DNA of 64,000 nt, from positions 124,001-188,000 of the forward strand of contig NZ_BMLY01000007.1 in the NCBI RefSeq assembly GCF_014645555.1, given 5' to 3'. Source of the DNA: Silvimonas amylolytica (GTDB lineage Bacteria > Pseudomonadota > Gammaproteobacteria > Burkholderiales > Chitinibacteraceae). A program made the translations under genes and the position numbers. The first letter of the stretch is position 1. Every line of letters begins with the position of its first letter. Shown piece after piece: positions 34,452 through 43,598 of the stretch. The notes under the pieces are model-generated. The model worked only from the letters and a program-made list of their open reading frames with translations, was not told where the DNA came from and ran no database searches.

Positions 34452-35725
34452 GGTTGGGCCGCGGATGATGAGAATCGCATATCCCAACGCCATAGAGCGG
34501 GCGGTGAGGCAGCGCCCGGTGCACCGGCAAGGTAATCCACCTCGACGTCGGGGAGTGCCTTCCGCAGACTGATCAGCGCGGAGGATTCATCCTGTGCCGG
34601 ATCAGTGCGGATGGTCAGTGTCAGTTCATCGATCGGCCCTGACTGCCACGTCAGCGTTTCAACACGAGCTGGCTCCAGTTGTGTCAGCAGGTGACTGAGC
34701 CGGCGCAACTGATCAAGCATGCGCGGAACAGACTCGCCCTTGTGATCAAGAAGCTGTAATGCTGCGTTGTCTAGCGCCGGGAATATGGCGGTACCGGTTT
34801 GCCTGTCCTGCCGGGAGGCCAGCGCGCTCGCCTGATCTGTCATTTGTACAGACAGATAGAACAGCGTGGCGCTATAGGGCAGCGCCAATAACATGCACAG
34901 CGCACCCGCCAACCAACTGTAGCGGGCCTGCCTTTGCCTAAGCTGCCGCTTTTGCAGTGTCCCGTTTAGCCACAATCTTCTCTGCGACAGTTTTGCCGGG
35001 GCGAGCTGCAAAGGATGAGCAGGAATTCGCGTCACGACCGGGGCAAGCTGAAGCGTCGGCCAGCGTTCACACAGCAACGTACGCAGCGTCGAATCCGCTA
35101 TGTCGCAGGAAGGATCTACGCAGAGTTCGACCTCGCCCGGACCGGGCCACAAGCCAGCTTCTTGCATATGTTCACACGTAGCCAGCAGGGCTACGTCTTG
35201 CTGTTTGTCGTCCTGACACAAGCGGGTAAACAGCACCTCGTTCGCATCAGCGAGCACATGGCGAATGCCGCCATTCAGCCCCACAGCGAGGATCAAGCGT
35301 CGCGTGTTGGGGCAATCACGCTCACGCGCCAGCAAGTCACTATAAAAACATACAGCGTGCAACTCTGTTCCAGTCTCAGTCGCTTGCATCAGAGCCGCCT
35401 CAAGTGCCGTGCTCCCGTCCGTAATAGCCAGACTATGCAAAAGTGCCTGCCCGATAGAGGCATTCAACCGTACCTGGCCGCAGAACCAGCCCGGAAACTG
35501 CTGTTGTAGTTGCCCACGCGACCACGGCTGAAGTTCACTGCGCTGAAGAGCAGGCTGACTGACCAACAGACATTCCTCTGAAGGCAAATCCAGTACCAGC
35601 CAGAGTGCGCCCCTTGGTATCTGGATCGAGGTCGGCGAAGCACTTTGCGAGTGCCAATAGCTACCCTTCCAGACATACAAGGCGTGTTGTTGGGCGCCGA
35701 CCAGCAACAGGTATTTTGCGGTCAT
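34448..35725 (-). CDS. GspL/MshI-like inner-membrane assembly protein
   Basis: The 425-residue protein has a cytoplasmic part of about 265 residues, a single membrane helix (about 270-292, WLAGALCMLLALPYSATLFYL) and a periplasmic PilN/GspL-type domain (LLDQLRRLSHLLTQLEPARVETLTWQSG). This matches the PilM-PilN fusion layout of GspL and MshI, which bridges the ATPase to the periplasmic complex. It overlaps both neighbours by ATGA. Confidence 0.72.
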   Translation of the reverse strand: MTAKYLLLVGAQQHALYVWKGSYWHSQSASPTSIQIPRGALWLVLDLPSEECLLVSQPALQRSELQPWSRGQLQQQFPGWFCGQVRLNASIGQALLHSLAITDGSTALEAALMQATETGTELHAVCFYSDLLARERDCPNTRRLILAVGLNGGIRHVLADANEVLFTRLCQDDKQQDVALLATCEHMQEAGLWPGPGEVELCVDPSCDIADSTLRTLLCERWPTLQLAPVVTRIPAHPLQLAPAKLSQRRLWLNGTLQKRQLRQRQARYSWLAGALCMLLALPYSATLFYLSVQMTDQASALASRQDRQTGTAIFPALDNAALQLLDHKGESVPRMLDQLRRLSHLLTQLEPARVETLTWQSGPIDELTLTIRTDPAQDESSALISLRKALPDVEVDYLAGAPGAASPPALWRWDMRFSSSAAQP

Positions 35726-36909
35726 CGCATGCGGCCCAGATTGTCAAACACCGGGCCGAGCACCGCGAGCATGATCCACGCCAGCAAACCACCCAAGACC
35801 AGGGTCAATATCGGCTCAATCAAGGTTTGCACGCGCTGTGCGCGGTCTTCGACTTCACGCTGATAATAGCGGGCGGCCTGGCGCAGGGTTTCGCCCAGCC
35901 GCCCGGTCGCCTCTCCTGTCCGTAGCATCGCCATCAACAAAGGCGGCACCATATCGAGACTGGCAAAGGCTTGCGATAACGTTGCACCGGCCTCCACCCG
36001 CGGACGTACCTGTTTGAATGCAACGGCCAGGCCGGGTCTGCTGAGCGTCTGGCAGGCAATGTCCAGCGCTTGCAGCAGGGGGACGCCAGCGTCATACAAC
36101 ATGGCCAGATGGCGGGCGTACTGACTCAGGGCGGCATGTCGCAATATCAGACCCACAACGGGCAAGTGCAATAGCGTGCGATCAAGTTGCAAGGCAAACA
36201 CGGAGGAGTACCTCATGGTGAACAACACCATCGCCGCCAGGCCAGATAAACCCAGAGCCACCCAGATACCAAAGCGCACTAGCCCGTCGCTCACGGCAAG
36301 CAAAACAGACGTGGACCAGGGCAGAGTGCCGCCAGCATCTGTCACAAATTCACGCACTTGCGGCACCACACTAGTGAGCAGAAACACCGTGGCCACCAAC
36401 ATCACCGCCCCCGCAAAGGCTGGGTAATACAAGGCTTTACGCGTGCGGCGGCCCATGTCGTCCCGCCACAGGAAGCTATCTTTCAGGTCTTGCAATACCT
36501 CAACCAGCCGCCCACTGGTTTCGCCGGCCTGCACGCCACAAACCATGAGTGCGCCAAAACACCGGGGATTGCTCTGCAAAGCGGCAGAAAATGACGCTCC
36601 GCGACGAATCCGCATGAGCACATCCGGCAGCGCATCAGTGAGTGACCCCGCTGGCAGCGCCTCCACCAGAAGTTCCAGCGCCTCCAGTAAAGGGATTCCG
36701 GCGGCCAGCAGTTGCGCAAGGTGAAAACAAAAATCAGCCCGGGCACGCCAGCCGGCCTCTTTGCGTCTGGAGGCCCTCACAGGTCGGGCACGCAGCAACG
36801 TGAGCGCCTGGAAGGCTAGTTCGGTCTGCAATTGGGCCTGCGATTCGGTATGCATTTCACCATGCAGGCGTTTGCCTTCAATGGTCATGGCGAGGTAGCG
36901 ATAACGCAT
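35722..36909 (-). CDS. Type II secretion/MSHA platform protein GspF/MshG-like
   Basis: This polytopic inner-membrane platform protein is driven by the assembly ATPase. The 395-residue protein has two T2SSF domains (FCFHLAQLLAAGIPLLEALELL and QYARHLAMLYDAGVPLLQALDIA), each with the GE-TG motif (CGVQAGETSGRLVEVL and MLRTGEATGRLGETL), and about three membrane helices. It is 5 bases downstream of the ATPase gene. Confidence 0.92.
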   Translation of the reverse strand: MRYRYLAMTIEGKRLHGEMHTESQAQLQTELAFQALTLLRARPVRASRRKEAGWRARADFCFHLAQLLAAGIPLLEALELLVEALPAGSLTDALPDVLMRIRRGASFSAALQSNPRCFGALMVCGVQAGETSGRLVEVLQDLKDSFLWRDDMGRRTRKALYYPAFAGAVMLVATVFLLTSVVPQVREFVTDAGGTLPWSTSVLLAVSDGLVRFGIWVALGLSGLAAMVLFTMRYSSVFALQLDRTLLHLPVVGLILRHAALSQYARHLAMLYDAGVPLLQALDIACQTLSRPGLAVAFKQVRPRVEAGATLSQAFASLDMVPPLLMAMLRTGEATGRLGETLRQAARYYQREVEDRAQRVQTLIEPILTLVLGGLLAWIMLAVLGPVFDNLGRMR

Positions 36910-36914
36910 GGCTT

Positions 36915-38564
36915 TTACCTGGCTTGATCAGCAAAGTCGATCACACGCCGAGCCTCGGCCAGATCGGTGATTCCTGCGGTCACATATCCGGCGACCTCGT
37001 CCTGCAGCGAGCGATAACCCATCCGCCGGGCCTGCTCCAGCGCGTTGCTTCGCTGGGCGGGCTGCAAGAACAAATCTACGAGTTCGGGTGTCAGCAGTAG
37101 TTGTTCCATCACCGCAACACGCCCACGATAGCCACGCTGATCGCAACGCGGGCATCCGGTGGCGGAATAACCGTGAGGCTGCCCGGCCGATGCAGCGAAA
37201 TCTGCATCTGTGTCTGGCTGACGGCAATGCGCGCAGAGTTTGCGGATCAGGCGCTGGGCAATCACACCCAGTACGTTGTCTGCCAGTAAAGCCGTGCTGA
37301 CGCCCAGATCCTGCAAACGCGGTAATGCGCCGATGGCGGAATTGGTATGCAACGTCGCGAAGACCAGGTGGCCTGTCATGGCGGCGCGCAGTGCGGCCTG
37401 GGCCGTCGCGGTGTCCCGGATTTCGCCGATGAGGATGATGTCCGGGTCTTGCCGTAACAAGGCGCGTACGCCCTCAGCAAAGCCAGTTTGACCACTATCT
37501 CCCGCTGAACTTTGCCGAACGCCTGCCAGCTTGTATTCCACCGGATCTTCCAGCGTCATGATGTTGACGCTGCTGTTGTTGAGGTGCGCAAGGATGGAAT
37601 ACAGCGTGGAGGTTTTGCCAGATCCAGTCGGCCCCGTCAGCAAGATCAAACCAGCGGGCCGCCGGATCAGCTCACGTAATGACTGCAAGGCATGCCCCTG
37701 CAAACCCAGGTCTTCCAGTTGCAGCAATGTCCGGTTGCGCTCCAGTAGTCGAAGCACCAGATTTTCCCCATGCACCACAGGCAAGCTGGCTACACGAATA
37801 TCAAGTTGCCGAGTGCCGTCATCCAGACTAAATCGTCCGTCCTGGGGCAGCCGGGTTTCGGTGATGTCCATTCCGGCCAGACCTTTGAGGCGAACCAGCA
37901 TCGGGCTCCAGTACCGGATATGCAGAATCCGTATGGGCACCATCACCCCATCAACCCGATAACGGATACGAACAAATGCGGCTTCTGGCTCGAAATGAAT
38001 ATCTGAAGCGCGCCAATGCGCAGCGTGATCCAGCATTTGCTGGACCAGGTTAGCCACTGGATTGGCACCTGCGCCAGAACCTGCGTCTATCGCGACCAAT
38101 AAAGGCTCGATCTCGAGTCGCCGTGGATAGCTCTCGTTCAACCAGCACTGCAACACAGACTGAGTAACGTGGCACACCCGCAAGGCAGATACACCCGACA
38201 ACCGCCACCGCAAGCGATCACGCGCGACGAAGGGCATCGGCGTTGAAACGGCAATCAGCAACACGTTGTCGCTTGCCTGCCACCGCACCGGACAAAACTG
38301 CAACTCACGAGCGAGCTTCTCCGGAACCTGCACAATGGCAGCTTCATCGGGCTCGAACTGGGTCGGAGCAGGTTCTACATCATTGCCAAACCCAGCAATC
38401 GCGTTGGCCAGGCGGGCTTCATCCAGCAAACCGAGCGCCACCAGTTGAGGCCCGAGAGCAAGCCCCGTGTGGCGTTGTTCGGCTGTCGCGACTGCAAGCC
38501 CGTCCTGATCGATCAGACCGCAATCCACCAGCATATCCGCCATCGCTTGCTGTTGCGGGTTCAT
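36915..38564 (-). CDS. GspE/MshE-type filament assembly ATPase
   Basis: The 549-residue hexameric ATPase powers subunit assembly. An N-terminal MshEN-like domain (about 5-60, LVDCGLIDQDGL... LGPQLVALGLLDEARLANAIA) is followed by Walker A GPTGSGKTS (311-319), the Asp box (TLEDPVEY), Walker B IILIGEIRD (376-384), the His box HLVFATLHTNS and a zinc tetracysteine at Cys444/447/471/474. The ATG at 38564 overlaps the stop of the 69-aa gene (ATGA); the longer frame to 38789 is spurious. No retraction ATPase (PilT) is nearby. Confidence 0.93.
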   Translation of the reverse strand: MNPQQQAMADMLVDCGLIDQDGLAVATAEQRHTGLALGPQLVALGLLDEARLANAIAGFGNDVEPAPTQFEPDEAAIVQVPEKLARELQFCPVRWQASDNVLLIAVSTPMPFVARDRLRWRLSGVSALRVCHVTQSVLQCWLNESYPRRLEIEPLLVAIDAGSGAGANPVANLVQQMLDHAAHWRASDIHFEPEAAFVRIRYRVDGVMVPIRILHIRYWSPMLVRLKGLAGMDITETRLPQDGRFSLDDGTRQLDIRVASLPVVHGENLVLRLLERNRTLLQLEDLGLQGHALQSLRELIRRPAGLILLTGPTGSGKTSTLYSILAHLNNSSVNIMTLEDPVEYKLAGVRQSSAGDSGQTGFAEGVRALLRQDPDIILIGEIRDTATAQAALRAAMTGHLVFATLHTNSAIGALPRLQDLGVSTALLADNVLGVIAQRLIRKLCAHCRQPDTDADFAASAGQPHGYSATGCPRCDQRGYRGRVAVMEQLLLTPELVDLFLQPAQRSNALEQARRMGYRSLQDEVAGYVTAGITDLAEARRVIDFADQAR

Positions 38565-38770
38565 GGGCGATCCCTGGCAGCTGACGCAACGGCTGCAGCA
38601 CCCGATGCACCGTGGCTTTTCAACCATGCCGGGTAGGCCGCACTCAGCCGGGCCGTATCCGGGGTCGCGGATAAAACAGGCGCCAGAGGCGGCAAAGGCC
38701 AGAAAAGCCGTGCGGCAATGGCCAACAGTGACAACAGGCATGCCAGGAACAGCGTGACTTTCTGTTTCAT
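38561..38770 (-). CDS. 69-aa single-pass membrane protein between secretin and ATPase
   Basis: The small protein has an N-terminal membrane helix (VTLFLACLLSLLAIAARLFW) and a short, Ala/Pro-rich periplasmic tail (to residue 69). It overlaps the secretin stop by 4 bases and the ATPase start by 4 bases, the ATGA arrangement shared by most joins in this operon. That argues strongly that it is translated. No family is recognised. A role in linking secretin and inner-membrane complex is speculative. Confidence 0.65.
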   Translation of the reverse strand: MKQKVTLFLACLLSLLAIAARLFWPLPPLAPVLSATPDTARLSAAYPAWLKSHGASGAAAVASAARDRP

Positions 38771-40572
38771 GGCTGCACCCTTGGTGCATTCACACTGCCA
38801 CTCTGCCAGGCAGACAAATCGCTCCCTACTGCCGGATCAAAAAAGTGGTTATCCGGTATGTGTACACCACTATCGGCCAGCATTTCAGAGCGATTGTCGA
38901 GCACACGTGGACGCAGAAAGATCACCAACTCTACGCGTCTGGCTGTGTCGTCCCGATAACTGAACAGATCACCTAGCCCAGGAATGCGCGACAAACCAGG
39001 GATACCGGTGCGGCCGTCATTGCGTACGTCCTGAATCAACCCGCCCAGAATGGCCAATTGTCCGGAGGGCACGTGCAGCGTGGCGTCGAATTCGCGTATC
39101 TGCAGTATCGGTACCTGGCTGACCACCGGTTTGGCCGCATCGCGCGAAAGCAGTGCCACCGCCGGGTCATCCACCCAACTGCGAATGTTGGTGATGGTGG
39201 GACGCACATTCAGGGCGATCTCTCCCGCGCCGGAAATCTGCGTGAGCACCTGCAAGACCAGTCCAACCGGGACCGTATGCAATTTGCTTTCATAGCGACG
39301 CTTCGTAATCTGCCCGTCGCTGTTTTGCTCTTCCGTTTGCTCAAGGGTGAAGTAAACCTGCTCATCCACCACTTTCATCACGGCCGGTTGATTATTGAGC
39401 GCAACAATCTTGGGGCTGGAAAGCACTCGCGTCCGGCCGAACTGTTCAAGCAATTTCACGGTGAAATTAAAGCTTTGACTGCTGTACCCGACCAGGGCGA
39501 GTGGCGGGTCTACCAGACTGGCACCCAAGGTTTGCTGTGCCAGTTGCCAACCTTTGTCCGTGGCGGTTAACCAGCCCCAGTCAATACCGGCCTGGTAGCG
39601 ATCAGAAAGCAATACCTCGACAATAGTCGCCTCGATCAGCACTTGACGGGCAGCACTGCTTTCCAGCGCGTGCAGGTATTCCGCTACCTGTTTATGGTCT
39701 GCCGCTTTGGCAAAAACCGACACCACGCCTGTTTCAGGATGAACGAGCACCAGGTTACCCACGTCGGGACGACTTGGGACACCGGCAACCGGTGGCGATT
39801 CAGTTCGCCCCTTGCTGGCGTCGGCCAGATTCTTCTCAATGCGGGACAAGCGTTCAGCTGCTTCCAGCCCGATCTGTCCGCGTACTGCGGTGTCCGCTGC
39901 CGCTGCAGCCAGCATGCCTGGTGTCATTACTGCAGCACGATCCGGGCCCGCAAGCACGTTGACCTGCAGCATGGTTTTCAGTTGGGTTTCCAGTCGTACC
40001 CAGAATGCATTATCTGATGTGGTCTGAACGTCCGTGGTGGAGCTATTGATGTTGTGGTCGGTGGCGGTATCAGTGACTCCCGCGCTACGCCCAACTGAAT
40101 TGGCCAGGCTTACCGAGGCCTTCACGCTGCGAGACAAATTAAAATAGTCGACGTGATAGGTACGCCAGATTTGCTGATCCGGCATGACGGTCAACACGCC
40201 GTCGTTCATGAACCAGTACAAGGGTACCTGATGAGAAATCCGCTCCAGGATTTGTGGGAGCGTCTGGTCATGGGCATTCAATGACACCTCGCCGGTCAAC
40301 TGCGGTGACACATCAAGGTTGATTCTGGCGTCACGCGCGAGCGTGAACAGCAACGAAGTCACCGGCAACTTGTAGGCCACGACTGAATAGACGTGGGATT
40401 TGGGCACAACCGCCAGCGCCGGCTCACTGCTGACCTCCTGGGCGGGGCGCCACGGTGGCAACGACCCGGTCACGTGGCCAGAAGGCATCGCGACCGGATT
40501 GCCCGGACTGACACAGCCCGCCAACAACAGAAGCGAGGTTATATAAAACGCGGATCTTGCCGTTTTGCGCAT
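38767..40572 (-). CDS. MshL-like secretin lipoprotein
   Basis: This is the outer-membrane secretin for filament or substrate passage. The 601-residue protein has a lipoprotein signal (LLLLAGC, Cys20), an N0/STN-type domain (VTSLLFTLARDARINLDVSPQLTGEVSLNAHDQTLPQILERISHQV) typical of MshL, an N1-like domain (VSVFAKAADHKQVAEYLHALE) and the C-terminal secretin domain (RVLSSPKIVALNNQPAVMKV, VPVGLVLQVLTQISGAGEI, LGGLIQDVRNDGRTGIPGLSRIPGLGDLF). It is the first gene of the ten-gene minus-strand operon. Confidence 0.92.
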   Translation of the reverse strand: MRKTARSAFYITSLLLLAGCVSPGNPVAMPSGHVTGSLPPWRPAQEVSSEPALAVVPKSHVYSVVAYKLPVTSLLFTLARDARINLDVSPQLTGEVSLNAHDQTLPQILERISHQVPLYWFMNDGVLTVMPDQQIWRTYHVDYFNLSRSVKASVSLANSVGRSAGVTDTATDHNINSSTTDVQTTSDNAFWVRLETQLKTMLQVNVLAGPDRAAVMTPGMLAAAAADTAVRGQIGLEAAERLSRIEKNLADASKGRTESPPVAGVPSRPDVGNLVLVHPETGVVSVFAKAADHKQVAEYLHALESSAARQVLIEATIVEVLLSDRYQAGIDWGWLTATDKGWQLAQQTLGASLVDPPLALVGYSSQSFNFTVKLLEQFGRTRVLSSPKIVALNNQPAVMKVVDEQVYFTLEQTEEQNSDGQITKRRYESKLHTVPVGLVLQVLTQISGAGEIALNVRPTITNIRSWVDDPAVALLSRDAAKPVVSQVPILQIREFDATLHVPSGQLAILGGLIQDVRNDGRTGIPGLSRIPGLGDLFSYRDDTARRVELVIFLRPRVLDNRSEMLADSGVHIPDNHFFDPAVGSDLSAWQSGSVNAPRVQP

Positions 40573-40778
40573 TCAATGATCTGGCTTGTGGGCCAGGCCG
40601 GCGATGAAAGTGGCGGAACACTACTCGCTGGCAAAACATCCTGATTTGATACTGGTTAATACCGACAATTCACAGAATTCAAGCCCTCCACGTCGGTTCG
40701 ATGCCTCGGCAAGCGCGGAGTACTGTGTGTTATCTGTGTTTCTCGCGAGCCAGAAACACCTGACCAGAGCACGCTTGA

Positions 40779-41306
40779 TCAGGTGTACTGGACATGATTT
40801 TGCTGCCCCGCTGTACGCGGCGCCCGCCTTGTGCGCATCAGCAAATAAAACGCGGTGACATGGGTAATAACCAGCAAGGGCACGTAAAGCACAGGGACCA
40901 CATACATGGCCCCGAGCTGCCCGGCATGCTGCGGAATACCGGCCACCATCGCGTGGTAGTAGGCAAACAGGATATCCACCAGGCCTACCAGATTAAATGC
41001 GACGGCCAATAACCAGAACAGCGGCCGTTTTCTTGCCATGAGCAATGCCAAAGTGGCCAGCAGGCCGGTCATCAGATCGCCATACGCCGTTGCTACGGCG
41101 AAACTGGCCGGGAGATCAGCGCTCACCACGCCTGGCAACATGAAAGCCAGGCCGAAAAACCGGAAACTGTGCAGGGTCGCAATGGCGCGATGCGCTTCGA
41201 ACGGTGCCATCGACCGGAGTCGAGGCCATACGTAGGTGAAAAAGCAAACCAGCCACACCAGGTAGCCCAGCACCAGGTGCAAGCGAAAGAGCGTTTCGGG
41301 TGACAT
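40779..41306 (-). CDS. Five-helix membrane protein (paralogue of its upstream neighbour)
   Basis: The 175-residue integral membrane protein of unknown function has about five hydrophobic segments. AGGAGG is ideally placed before the ATG at 41306; the longer frame to 41444 lacks such a site. It shares FRFFG (48-52), GDLMTGL (76-82) and NLVGLVD (105-111) with matching motifs at the same spacing in the 278-aa gene upstream. No family is recognised. Confidence 0.75.
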   Translation of the reverse strand: MSPETLFRLHLVLGYLVWLVCFFTYVWPRLRSMAPFEAHRAIATLHSFRFFGLAFMLPGVVSADLPASFAVATAYGDLMTGLLATLALLMARKRPLFWLLAVAFNLVGLVDILFAYYHAMVAGIPQHAGQLGAMYVVPVLYVPLLVITHVTAFYLLMRTRRAPRTAGQQNHVQYT

Positions 41307-41373
41307 ATTTCCTCCTGCACGGCATGCCCGTGTCTGAATCAAAAACGATCGGTTGAGAACGTGAATGTGGCGG

Positions 41374-42210
41374 TTACCTGGTGCGCCGCCGGGACAACTG
41401 ACGCAAAGAGAGTGCATGTAACAAGATTGAACCTGGCACCACAAAAGCCGGTGTCAGCACGTAGGGATACAGGCCGGCGTTAAGACTCGGCATCTCTGGC
41501 GTGATCAACTGAAAACGCCCAGGTGCTGTGATCAGCCCCAAGATCACGGCGATTGCAAAATCAGTCAGGCCAAACAAATTCCAGGTCACAGCCACTTTGC
41601 GTCCCCTGGCTGTTCCCGTTGCCACAATCATGGCTGCCGGGATAGCGAACAGGCCAGTCAGCACATCTCCCGTTCCCGCCGGCAACGCATCCACGCTGGC
41701 CATCGTGCCATGCAACCATGCGGCAATGGCCCACCCACCAAATACGCGATAGAACTGCAGGGCAACGAGCCATTCTGCCGGCATGGCATCAAGCACTTGT
41801 CCCACGCGCCGGGATAGCAACAACAGTGGCAGGCCAATGATCACCGGCACAAAGATGGCCAGGGGCAGAAACGGCAACGGTGGTGGCACATGATTCAGGC
41901 GAAAGACGCCATGAATGGCAGCGCTCCAGATGATGGCAAACCACAACGCATGTGGAATCAAGATCAAAAGCCAGGTGGTTCGACGCTGGGAAGAGGTCAG
42001 TTCAGTGCGTTCGAGAGCCAGCCACAAGCCGAGCGCAATCAACAGTTGCGTCACACACTGATGCGCAGTGGTCTGGAACCCACTGGACGGAATAATTGGC
42101 TGCCAGTAGTTCACGCCCACCCACAGCAGCGTGAGTGGCGTGAGGTACAGCAAGCTACGCCAGGCCTGCCAGGAGGGAGCAATGACGGCAGCAACAGAGG
42201 AAGAATTCAT
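41374..42210 (-). CDS. Polytopic membrane protein, divergent from LysR gene
   Basis: The 278-residue membrane protein has about seven or eight hydrophobic segments. Motifs YRVFGGW (154-160), GDVLTGL (181-187) and NLFGLTD (211-217) recur in the 175-aa gene downstream. GGAG lies about 8 bases before the ATG. It is divergent from the LysR gene at 42350, so that regulator probably controls the pair. The function is unknown; no transporter signature was recognised. Confidence 0.75.
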   Translation of the reverse strand: MNSSSVAAVIAPSWQAWRSLLYLTPLTLLWVGVNYWQPIIPSSGFQTTAHQCVTQLLIALGLWLALERTELTSSQRRTTWLLILIPHALWFAIIWSAAIHGVFRLNHVPPPLPFLPLAIFVPVIIGLPLLLLSRRVGQVLDAMPAEWLVALQFYRVFGGWAIAAWLHGTMASVDALPAGTGDVLTGLFAIPAAMIVATGTARGRKVAVTWNLFGLTDFAIAVILGLITAPGRFQLITPEMPSLNAGLYPYVLTPAFVVPGSILLHALSLRQLSRRRTR

Positions 42211-42277
42211 CAGTGGCGCTCCAGATCAACGATGGGTTCCAGGCGTGACAAGGCGGGTCGCACGAAGGCCAGAACAC

Positions 42278-42290
42278 ATGCCATCGGCAT
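42278..42290. promoter_or_regulatory. Candidate LysR-type operator
   Basis: ATGCC-ATC-GGCAT is a perfect 13-base inverted repeat in the 139-base gap between the divergent membrane-protein and LysR genes. It is a plausible but short regulator site. The flanks add no further symmetry. Confidence 0.3.
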
Positions 42291-42349
42291 ACACGATAGG
42301 TGTAACATCGTTTCGCACAAGCGACTATTCACCACAATGTTGACGGGCT

Positions 42350-43273
42350 ATGAAGCAGAACTTCACAGTCAGGCAGGGTGCCCTTGATGGCGTAGAAGCA
42401 TTCCTGAGCGTAGCGAGGCATCGCAACTTTCGAAAAGCCGCAGCCGAGCTTGGGGTCACCCCTTCTGCCATCAGTCAAGCGGTGCGTTTGCTGGAAGCGC
42501 GCATTGGCGCGGCGCTATTCATACGTACCACACGCAGCGTGGGGCTCACGGAAGCTGGTGAACGTTTTCTTTCACGCGCCAAGCCCGCGTTCGAAGAGCT
42601 TGTGGCCGCCCGTGAAGTCGCGCGTGACCTGGGCCAGCGCCCTACGGGCTTACTGCGCCTTTCTGTGCCCCGCGCCATCGTTCCGCTCCTGCTGGAACCG
42701 CTGCTGGCATCGTTCCACGAGGCTTATCCTGAGGTCGAAGTAGAGATTTCCGTCAGCAAAGAAGTGGTCGATCTCGCTGCAGAAGGGTTTGATGCGGGCA
42801 TCCGGATGGGACAACTCATTGATGCCGATATGGTGGCAGTGCCATTGACGCCGCCATTTCGCCTTGTGGTTGTAGGCAGCCCGGCATATTTCGCCCGACA
42901 TCCCCCTCCCCGAGAAACGGGTGACCTGCGCCAGCACGCTTGCTTGCGCTGGCGTCGATCCAGCGGAGCGATCGCCCCCTGGTCGTTTCAGAGCATGGAC
43001 CAAACGACAGAGATCGTCGTGGCAGGACCTCTGATCGCCAGCGACTTTCCGACCATGCTGGGTGCGGCAATAGAAGGCATCGGGCTGGCCCAGCTACCTG
43101 AACCGATGGTCGCAGATGCGATCACAACCGGCCGACTCATTCAGGTACTGGACCCGGTCGCTCCCACGTTGCCGGGTGTGTTTCTTTGTTATCCCGGTCG
43201 GCACCAGGTCATGCCCAAGCTCCGGGCATTTATAGATCACGTGAAAGATCAGCGGACACGGGAAGCAAAGTAA
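42350..43273 (+). CDS. LysR family transcriptional regulator
   Basis: The 307-residue protein has an N-terminal winged HTH (LDGVEAFLSVARHRNFRKAAAELGVTPSAISQAVRLLEARIGAALF) and a LysR substrate-binding domain with the pattern EGFDAGIRMGQLIDADMVAVPL typical of the DsdC/GcvA-like class with a cytosolic co-inducer pocket. It is divergent from the two paralogous membrane-protein genes, its likely targets. Confidence 0.9.
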   Translation: MKQNFTVRQGALDGVEAFLSVARHRNFRKAAAELGVTPSAISQAVRLLEARIGAALFIRTTRSVGLTEAGERFLSRAKPAFEELVAAREVARDLGQRPTGLLRLSVPRAIVPLLLEPLLASFHEAYPEVEVEISVSKEVVDLAAEGFDAGIRMGQLIDADMVAVPLTPPFRLVVVGSPAYFARHPPPRETGDLRQHACLRWRRSSGAIAPWSFQSMDQTTEIVVAGPLIASDFPTMLGAAIEGIGLAQLPEPMVADAITTGRLIQVLDPVAPTLPGVFLCYPGRHQVMPKLRAFIDHVKDQRTREAK

Positions 43274-43598
43274 TTCCAGGCCCGGTTCGCCCACGTGGCA
43301 CCACAGAAAATGAAGTAAAACTACGCAAAATGTGAATTTTGCCGTTTTTGTCCATTCACCGAACCCGTGTATTGATGACGCCATCAGGAAAAGCTGCAAA
43401 ACCTGACCCTTTGTCAGGAATATGTAGCCCAAATCTGATTTACACCGAAAATTTACCGCAATCTGGCTGTCCTCTCTCTGTCGATCCATGCAGGACCAGG
43501 ACATATAGCCGCCCATGACATCTTCATAGGGCTGGCGGCAAAGCGGCTTTCAACCTAAAATAGACAGCCTTTGTACTCATCAGTCTAACCAGGCCCGC
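43274..43598. other. Intergenic region upstream of mla operon
   Basis: No gene is supported in these 325 bases. A short hairpin CCTGAC-CCTTT-GTCAGG lies at 43402-43418, followed by no T tract on the plus strand. A TAAAAT hexamer (around 43556) about 40 bases before mlaF could be a -10 box, without a convincing -35 box. The 140-aa minus-strand frame here has no ribosome-binding site and overlaps the LysR gene. Confidence 0.5.

Noticed and set aside
43402-43418. Hairpin CCTGAC-CCTTT-GTCAGG as a terminator for the LysR gene
   Set aside because: The stem is only 6 bp, is over 120 bases past the stop and has no T tract on the plus strand.
43094-43516. 140-aa minus-strand frame over the LysR 3' end and the pre-mla gap
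   Set aside because: No ribosome-binding site, no protein family character, and overlaps the LysR coding sequence.
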